Below are positions 57,268-64,000 of a DNA stretch of 64,000 nt, piece by piece; position 1 is the first letter of the stretch; every line of letters starts with the position of its first letter. The stretch spans positions 111,722 to 175,721 of the forward strand of contig NW_001865074.1 in NCBI RefSeq assembly GCF_000002865.3, in the 5' to 3' direction. The notes beneath the pieces are model-generated. The model did no database searches. It had not been told where the DNA came from and saw nothing but the letters and a program-made list of their open reading frames with translations. This DNA is from Monosiga brevicollis MX1. Its lineage: Eukaryota; Opisthokonta; Choanoflagellata; Craspedida; Salpingoecidae. The position numbers and the translations under genes are program-made.

Positions 57268-57815
57268 TTAGTCAAAGAGGTCAAATCCACCCATGGCCTC
57301 GTCCTCAGACTCAGACTCGGGCTCGGCCTGCTTGGCAGCGGCGGCTGCCTTGTCGTCGCCGGCGGCTCCCTCAGCAGCGGCGGCTCCCGAAGCGGCCGAA
57401 CCGCCACCCAGGTGGCAGATCAGCACAGCCGACTTGGGGGTCACGGGGCTGTTGTTGACCATCATGGGGCCAGTCCACGAGTTGGCCTCGCGCACCTTCT
57501 ACTTGACACAGTCGCCAATCGTCCCGGCCCATCGATATAGCACGATACAAGATAAAGTAAAACCAAAAGAAACAAGAAAAGAAAGGAATGAGACCCGCCA
57601 AAGATACAAACGCGCACTCCACAAAGGCTGTCCAAAAGAATGACAGATGGCAAACGAAGAAGCAAGTGCGATCACGACAACGCTGCCCGTACCTCCTTCA
57701 AGGTCTTCTCGAGCTCGAGGGCGGTCGCACCCTCGGCCACGGCAAAGTCCTCATCGGTCGTGCACTTGGAAGTCCACTTGCCGCCGTCCTGCTTCAAGAT
57801 GAAAATGTGAACCAT
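57268..57815 (-). CDS. RPP3: P3-type acidic ribosomal stalk protein (plant RPP3-like)
   Basis: Two exons, 57815-57693 and 57498-57268, are split by a 194-base GT-AG intron in phase 0 and give about 117 residues. Exon 1 reads MVHIFILKQDGGKWTSKCTT with a following EGATALELEKTLKE. Exon 2 reads KVREANSWTGPMMVNNSPV, PKSAVLICHLGGG, an Ala/Gly-rich hinge, and the tail ESESEDEAMGGFDLFD. The tail is the universal P-stalk terminus (ESDDDMGFGLFD-type) that recruits translational GTPases. The N-domain is not P1 or P2; it matches plant P3 (VFTFVCR..GGEWTAKQ, YELQRKL, SMVSPSSAVF..I.GG) in motif order and length (about 119). Expected role: acidic component of the 60S lateral stalk bound to P0. Incorporation into ribosomes here is inference. 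Confidence 0.85.
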
Positions 57816-59060
57816 GATGTCGGTGTTGATGGGTTTTGGTCGAAGGTAAGCTCCTGTGGTTGAAGAAAAACGGCCCGCACACCACCACCACCACCACCGG
57901 AAGCAGCAGCAGCAGAGCGCGTCGTTGACACAACCAGTGATTGAAAAGCAGCGCGATGCCGTTGATCACAAAACCGCGCGCATGCATCCGACCGGGATGG
58001 TGCGGGGGCGCGAATAGGGGGCAGCCAAGCACAGCAGGACATAATGAGTGTTCCAGCAAAAAAAAAAGGTCAAGTATGGGAACAACTCAAAAGAGCTGAT
58101 CAAACAGATGGATACAAAAGAGGGATAACAAGAATAAGGATACACGATACACAACCATCACCGCTGGCGCCCGACTGCCGTTCCCGCTATCACGCAGGAA
58201 CCAGCCCATCGCCACACATACAACACATCGCCAGAGAGAGAGAGAGAAGAGAGAGAGGGAGGGAGAGGGAGAGACAAGAAAAAGAGAGAGTACCGTCCTC
58301 AAAGGCTGCCACTCCTCCTTTGGTAGGCATCGTCCCAAAAACGGCACAAAAGAAACAGACAATGGCAGCCCCCTCCCAAAGATTCAGTGGACACATGACT
58401 CTTGGCCGGCACAGGGTGAGCACGAGCCTCAACGACAGTTTGTCAAGCCAACTTCATTCCAAACAGCACCACCAGCACCACCAAAACCGCCGCCCTCGCC
58501 CTCCCGAGGCCACAACATCGCGCTGCCATTTTTGGCCCCAAACCCCCTTCAGCCCCCTACAGTGACCTGTAGCCCCCTATTCGGGCCCCTCCTGGTGACG
58601 CGATCCACACTCACCGCTGCTGAGTTCCACGCTCAAGTCTCTGAATGAAAATAGCGCTAGATTTTCCGTTCATCTCAATTCAGAAAACAGCAACGATCGG
58701 TTACCACCTGTCGACGATTTGCTACCAGCTGTTGGAAACACTAACATGTGGTTGTCATCTTACATTTGGTTGCTCCCCAAATAAACCGCCAAAAGCACAC
58801 TTTCACTCTCTCTCACACACACACAGTGACGGAACGACATCATGGCGCTCCGTTGTGCGAGTAAGTGTCGATGATGGATCAAACGGCAGCGCGCTCCCCC
58901 CCCCCCCCCCCCCACTGCTGATGGGAATGCCAGTGATCATGCGCGCCAACCGTTGTGCCTGTCTTGTCCACGTGCTTTTCTGGCCCCACCACGTCGCCTT
59001 TGAGCCACCCTTTTTGGTTCCGACACATGGGCACGGCAGCCGAGATGCGATTTTGAGCTG

Positions 59061-59103
<43 letters not shown>

Positions 59104-59236
59104 AAAGATAAAAAGACAAAGGAATAGCATTCAAATCCTGCCGTTGGCTCGCTTATCGGGATGGCAGCGGCAGCATTTCGCCTCTGGGGCCTTGTGTGCT
59201 CGCCTTTGCTCAGAGATGAGACTGACAGGATGGTGA
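57816..59236. other. Long divergent intergenic region with several simple repeats
   Basis: Separates the P3-like start (57815) from PRPF19 (59237). It holds a CCA/CAG triplet-rich patch (57880-57916), a GA/GGGA purine tract (58230-58285), a C run (58898-58914) and (CA)n at 59061-59101. No recognisable reading frame. Some 5' UTR exons could be present. Confidence 0.6.
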
Positions 59237-61521
59237 ATGACTCACTTTGTGCGTGCTGCGCCCTGCTGCTCAGTCACCGGCGATGTACCCAAGGTGGCGG
59301 TCATCTCGCCCAAGTCTGGTGCAGGTTCGTCATTCAACGTCGGAAATCGTCCAGCGCAACTTGTGGGCTTTCGACCCTTTGGCCGTCCGCTTATGCCTTT
59401 CCTCCGCCGCGCGTATGATGGCCATACCCAGTGTTTGAGAAGACGGTGATTGAGAAGCACGTTGCTTCTGCTGGCACCGATCCCATCAATGATGAGCCCC
59501 TCGATGTCAGCGAGCTGATTCAGATTCAAGGTTGGCGCTGCAACCGAGCACCTCTCTCTCGTCGCCTTGCCTCGAGCTGGCGCTTTGGTGGCAACCCCCA
59601 CCAACATGACTGGACTTGGTCCCGGCACAGCTGACTTGATTTAATGTTTCTTCTTAGCTCCTGAATTCAACGTGCCGCGTGCACCTGCTGCAACCAGCCT
59701 GCCCTCGCTCCTCAAGACGTTCCAGGATGAATGGGTCAGTGGTGCCATCACGCCTGACCTGATTTCCCGAGCGCCCTCATTCGTGTCTGACAACGTGTCT
59801 CTCATTTGGTCTCATCCCGGCATGCCTCAATCGTTGGTCGTGTGCTGCGCCGCTGGCCATCAGGATGCTGCCATGCTCGAGACATTCGAGCTGAAGCGCG
59901 AAAACCACAAGCTCACGCAAGGTGCGAAGATCACACTTGCGTTTCAATACGCCACTGATCCCTTGCTTTCGCTCATGGCCCCGCCCTTGATTCATCACCC
60001 GCACCCGGACATGTGCGCTTGCCCCCTTGGTGCCATAGAGCTCACACAGTCTCTGTACCAGCACGATGCCGCGACTCGCGTGATTGCACGCCTGATCAAG
60101 GAGCGTGATCAGGCTCGTCAGGCCCTCGAAAGCCTGCAGGCATCAGGTGTTGCTCCTGCCAACAACGCTGCTCCCGCCGCACAGTCTGAGGCCATGGACG
60201 CCAGCAGCGATGAATCCGCATCTGGTCTGAGCCCTGAGGTGGTGGCCCGCATCGACCAGACTTTTGCCCAGCTCAGCCAGGCTCGCCGCAAGCGCGAGAA
60301 GAACCCCGAGGGACTTGCTACCCCCGAGCAGATTGGCACTTACAAGCAGCAGGAGGTTATCAAGGGTGTACACAGCTCGCGTTCAGGCAACATCCACTCC
60401 CTATCCTACCGTGCTTCTGACAACATGCTCCTCACCAGCTCCTCCGACAAGACGGCGGCCCTTTACAACCTCGAGTCGAAGGAGGTCGTCGCTCACTACA
60501 AGGTACCCTTCTATTGCTGCTTCATCCGTTCCAACCAATAGCAAGCTGGCTCCCCCGCCGCTCCTCCATTTTTTTTTTTTTTTTTTTTTTTTTAAATTCC
60601 TCGCTGACCGTCACACTTGCTGATCAACACAACCCAACGTTTTGGACCCGCTCGTTTTGAATACTCGGAATCCACCATGTCCAGGGTCATGGCAAGAAGG
60701 TCTTGGATGCCCGCCTTCATCCCACTGCCGACGTTGCCGTGACCGGTAGCGCCGATAACCACGTCAAGATTTGGACCGCCTCCACCGGCGAGAATGTCGC
60801 TACACTCGAGGTTGGTCCATTTCACCCGGTGTGCCAGTACTGTCCTGGTGATCTTATCCAGTTGTACCACTACCTGCTCGGACCGCCTCATGCCCATGAA
60901 CAACGCACCCTGTGCTGTTTGAACACGCTTGTAGATGCATTCCCAAGCCGTGAACAACGTCAACATCCACCCCGAGGGCCAACTCGTGGTCAGCTGCAGT
61001 GACGACGGCTCATGGGCCGTGTCCGACATCGCCACACAGAGCAACATCACCCTGGTCAACGATGCCAAGGCCAAGAGCATCAAGGCGCTGCGCGTCCATC
61101 CTGACGGCGCCATCCTGGGCGCAGGTAACGAGAGCAGCACCGTCGGCATCTGGGATATTCGTACTGCCAAGTGTGAGGCCAGCTTCGAGGGCCACGGTGG
61201 TGCCGTGACCAGCCTTGCCTTCTCGGAAAACGGTTACCACATGGCCACGGGTGGCATCGACAGTACCGTTCGCTTTTGGGATCTGCGCAAGCTCAATGCT
61301 TTCCACACGCTCGAGTTTGATGCTGGGCACGAGGTGCGTGGCCCCAAATTCCTTGGCCCCCACGTGCTTCTGATTGGTACCTGATTGCCGGCTGGCCCAT
61401 TTTTGCTGTCGGCACTTGCTCACACTACCCCACCTGGAACCGTCACAGGTGAACAGCGTTGCCTTTGACCACAGTGGCCAGTATTGCGCTGTTGGTGGCT
61501 CTGACGTTCGGTGCGTACCCC

Positions 61522-61552
<31 letters not shown>

Positions 61553-61850
61553 CGTTTTTTTTGTTTTTTTTCTATGGTGCCCAGCGCCTCACCCCGCCTA
61601 TCCTCGGCAACCACTTCACATTCACTCTTTCGGCCATTGTGTGCTTGCCCTCATGTTACACCTAATTGCCCTGCTTGGCTTGATTTCCATGTTGTCCGTT
61701 TGCTTCAGGGTGTACATGGTCAAGAAGTGGAGCGAACTGGTCAAGCTGGAAGAGCACAAGAAGGCTGTGGCCGGTGTGGCTTGGGCCCCGAATGCGCAAT
61801 CCATCTTTTCCGCGGGCGCCGACTCGGTCATCATGCAGCACGGCTTTTGA
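59237..61850 (+). CDS. PRPF19: Pre-mRNA-processing factor 19 (PRPF19), U-box/WD40 ubiquitin ligase
   Basis: Nine exons: 59237-59324, 59432-59530, 59658-59734, 59864-59921, 60039-60502, 60685-60810, 60935-61333, 61449-61510, 61709-61850. The N-terminal U-box runs FVRAAPCCSVTGDVPKVAVI then FEKTVIEKHVASAGTDPIND and EPLDVSELIQIQ. The Prp19 coiled-coil is TSLPSLLKTFQDEWDAAMLE and LTQSLYQHDAATRVIARLIK. The C-terminal WD40 propeller includes GNIHSLSYRASDNMLLTSSS, VLDARLHPTADVAVTGSADN, AVNNVNIHPEGQLVVSCSDD, TVGIWDIRTAKCEASFEGHG and a last blade ending ADSVIMQHGF. Known role: tetrameric core of the Prp19/NTC complex, required for spliceosome activation, and an E3 ubiquitin ligase. The intron after exon 5 carries a 22-base T run and the one after exon 8 a 28-base T run. 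Confidence 0.95.
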
Positions 61851-62102
61851 GGGGTGAACCGGCTTGTTTCTTTTGTCTATTCCACATGTGTCTTTACCCA
61901 CCCAACTGCCTACGGCGGTGGTGAGGGGTACTCGAGCATCATGCCCAGAGAGCCTGGCGAGATGCCATCAAATTGAAATACAGAAAATTGTACAGCTTCT
62001 CGTCCTCGCCGTATTAAGGTTCTTGAGGGCATGTTTTTACACGCTCCAACACAGCGTTTGATGCCTTGCCTGCTGCGCTATAGCTGGTCCTTGCATTTTG
62101 AA

Positions 62103-64000
62103 TCACAAGAGCGAAGGATTGAGAGGGATGGCCATGTTCCAGGTCTTGTTTTGACTGCCGTCCAACTCCGTGTCCGTGGCAAAGTATGCCACAAGGGGGG
62201 AACCGTGCTCGTCCAGTAATACCTCAGGGCGCTCCTGCTTGTTCTGTACATCGGTGGTTCATTGGGTGAAAGAGTCAGTGCTGTTGATATATCTCACGCC
62301 GAAACCAACCGCCCTCTGTTCCCGCCCCCGCCCCCATAAAAAAAAAAAAAAAAAAAAAAACAGCCATCGAGCATCATTCGACTTACCATTCGGCGGGTAC
62401 GGCCATCCGACCACACATGACTGGTCCAATAGCTGAGGGCTGGTGTAGTGACATTGTAGTGAATCCCATCTGGGCTGATAAAATGAGCCCCAGAATAACC
62501 ATCGTGTGTCACCGTGCCGTATTCATCCTTGATAATCAAGTGATAATAATCTGGCAGGCGGCACACATTCCAAGGTCGCGGCGATGAAAAAAAAAAAAAT
62601 AGAAAGACAGCACGGTGAGAAAAAGTGCGGCAAAGAAGAACGGGTCAGGGCTTACCGCTATTTGGATCGTAGTAAACGCTGGGGTCTTCAAAGTTGAATG
62701 AATTGGCCGGGCATGGAATGATGGGATCGGGACTGAGGCGGGAAAAGTTGAATTGCCTCCAATCATCGATGCCAGCAACCCCCAAGCACACCTGTCAGAG
62801 CAAGATCGATGAGCAACTTGCAAAGAACTGACAGAAGAAAAAGGATTAATGGATTTTGGGAAGAGGCAATGGTTAGCTGCCCGTACCTGGGTTTGGGAGG
62901 CAGGTTCTGCACAGCAGCTAGCCTTGTAGACCATGAGCAGCCCACCATCAGGACGGACGGTGACGGCGCAATTGGTGGTGATGCGGCTATCCCAGGCGCC
63001 TGGGGGGGCCGGCTTTGGTGTTGACCAAAGAAGGGGTCATGAGGGACGGCGAGAACAAGCTACTGGCAATGATATGGCAGGGACTAGAGGCACCAACCTC
63101 AAGAACGGGGTGTGGCACGCGGGTAAAATTGCCGTCAACAGTGGCACTGTAGGCCATGCCCACACGCTGCAAGCCTTGATCGTCTGCGTCGCCTAGTTGT
63201 AGGAGGGGGGGAAGGGGTGTTGTCGTCAGGTGGCAAGGGCATTGAGCATTGTTGATGACGTTGGCAGTGTTGATGCCAAGGGTTGTATCCGGTATGAGTG
63301 TGGTGGGTGGGCCGTTCGTGTGCCCAGTGCTGATGAGACGTGTGCATACCTGTGTAAAACAGCAGGAAGGTGCCATCAGCTGCACGAACGATTTTGGGGT
63401 TCATGGGGTTCTTGTCCCAGCGGCCGGGGATTTGATCAAGGACGACGTTCTGGAAGGTAAAGGGTCCCAGCGGATGGGTGGCTGTCGCGCGAACAATAAT
63501 GGCATCATATAACCAGTTTTGGAAAAAGTTGAGCGAGGCATTGTAAGCCGAGGCAAACATGTGGTAAGTCTCGTTGACCTGCGGCCAAACAGGCACCAAG
63601 TGCGCGATGGGTTAGCTGTGGCGGGGCAAACAGATGGCGGGCCTGCGCCGATGGCCACAATCCCCACCTTGACCACCTGGGCACCCCAGATGTGATAGTC
63701 GTCCATGCGAAACCCACTGCACAGCAGGCAGGGAAGGAATCAAAAACGGGCGTCCCACGGGGCCAAAACACAGAGACCAAGCCAAAGAGCAGAAGAGGTA
63801 AGAGGAGAGGCTGTGACCATTCAAGGAGCGGGACTGGCCAGCACGCCCAGGATCGCTCAAAAAAAAGACATCCTGCTCAACACACACCTGTTTACGGGGA
63901 TGGTGAGATTGTTGAGCTGTTGACAGGCCTCTCCGGTGTAGCCCGTTTCACATTGGCAAGTGCCTTCATGGCATACACCTGCTGCAGAACAGTCCACATT
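62103..64000 (-). CDS. Secreted EGF-like plus five-bladed-propeller glycosidase-like protein, 5' end beyond window
   Basis: Reading in from the right edge, the first visible exon (64000 to about 63890) has CSAAGVCHEGTCQCETGYTG, an EGF-like module with six-Cys spacing. After an intron come exons with HVWGAQVVK-type text (63665-63720), ETYHMFASAYNASLNFFQNW and PGRWDKNPMNPKIVRAADGT with FLLFYTG (63350-63590). Then QRVGMAYSATVDGNFTRVPH (63085-63185), DYYHLIIKDEYGTVTHDGYS with GAHFISPDGIHYNVTTPALS (62400-62560), and a last exon NKQERPEVLLDEHGSPLVAY with TWNMAIPLNPSLL (stop complement 62103-62105). The repeated 'NP.I....GTFLLFYTG' and 'RPEVLLDEHG.P' features are those of the GH43/GH32/GH62-type propeller superfamily. 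Several N-glycosylation sequons fit secretion. Substrate and activity are unknown; catalytic acids cannot be assigned with confidence. A convergent gap of 252 bases separates it from PRPF19. Confidence 0.6.
62338..62360. repeat. A tract in an intron of the propeller-glycosidase gene
   Basis: About 23 consecutive A on the plus strand (a T tract on the coding strand), close upstream of an intron acceptor, so it is the intron's pyrimidine tract. Similar tracts occur at 5559-5580 (POLD2 intron) and 62586-62598. Confidence 0.8.

Overview
This is nuclear DNA from a gene-dense, intron-rich, moderately GC-rich unicellular eukaryote. The best fit is a choanoflagellate, and gene content and style resemble Monosiga brevicollis; that is an inference, not a database match. 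The reasons are: short GT-AG introns (about 80-250 bases) in nearly every gene; intergenic gaps often under 300 bases; and an animal-like gene set (SLC8-type Na+/Ca2+ exchanger with Calx-beta segments, CP2/LSF transcription factor with SAM domain, MMS22L-like and XRRA1-like proteins, EGF-like domain) mixed with plant-like and bacterial-like genes. Exon coordinates were read by eye from splice signals and family similarity remembered from the literature. No alignment was run.

Left part (1-23 kb): a partial secreted GH78-like glycosidase (-), mitochondrial thioredoxin (+), FGGY sugar kinase (-), DNA polymerase delta small subunit POLD2 (-), an XRRA1-like leucine-rich-repeat protein (+), an unresolved minus-strand gene, splicing factor CDC40/PRP17 (+, 14 exons), a CP2/LSF-type transcription factor (-) and a DapA/NanA-superfamily aldolase (-).

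Middle (23-44 kb): a large helical protein matching MMS22L in motif order (+), a Ca2+-regulated actin-bundling protein (-), a tandem pair of secretory-pathway nucleotide-sugar transferases (+), ribosome export factor NMD3 (-), a homologue of the plant DNA topoisomerase VI accessory protein RHL1 (+), DNAJC8 (+), and a poorly resolved region.

Right part (44-64 kb): the Na+/Ca2+ exchanger (-), three unidentified multi-exon genes, a P3-type acidic ribosomal stalk protein otherwise regarded as plant-specific (-), PRPF19 (+), and the 3' portion of a secreted EGF plus five-bladed-propeller glycosidase-like gene (-) cut by the window end.

Recurring roles are spliceosome (CDC40, DNAJC8, PRPF19), replication and repair (POLD2, MMS22L-like, XRRA1-like, RHL1-like), and 60S biogenesis and function (NMD3, P3). 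These are separate eukaryotic transcription units, not an operon. Simple repeats and minisatellites cluster in the 5' flanks of genes. No rRNA, tRNA, CRISPR array, retroelement or DNA transposon was recognised. The most noteworthy items are the two plant-type proteins (RHL1-like and P3-like) in an opisthokont-like genome, an apparent frame break in conserved CDC40, and a CDC40 intron bounded by a near-perfect 10-bp direct repeat.
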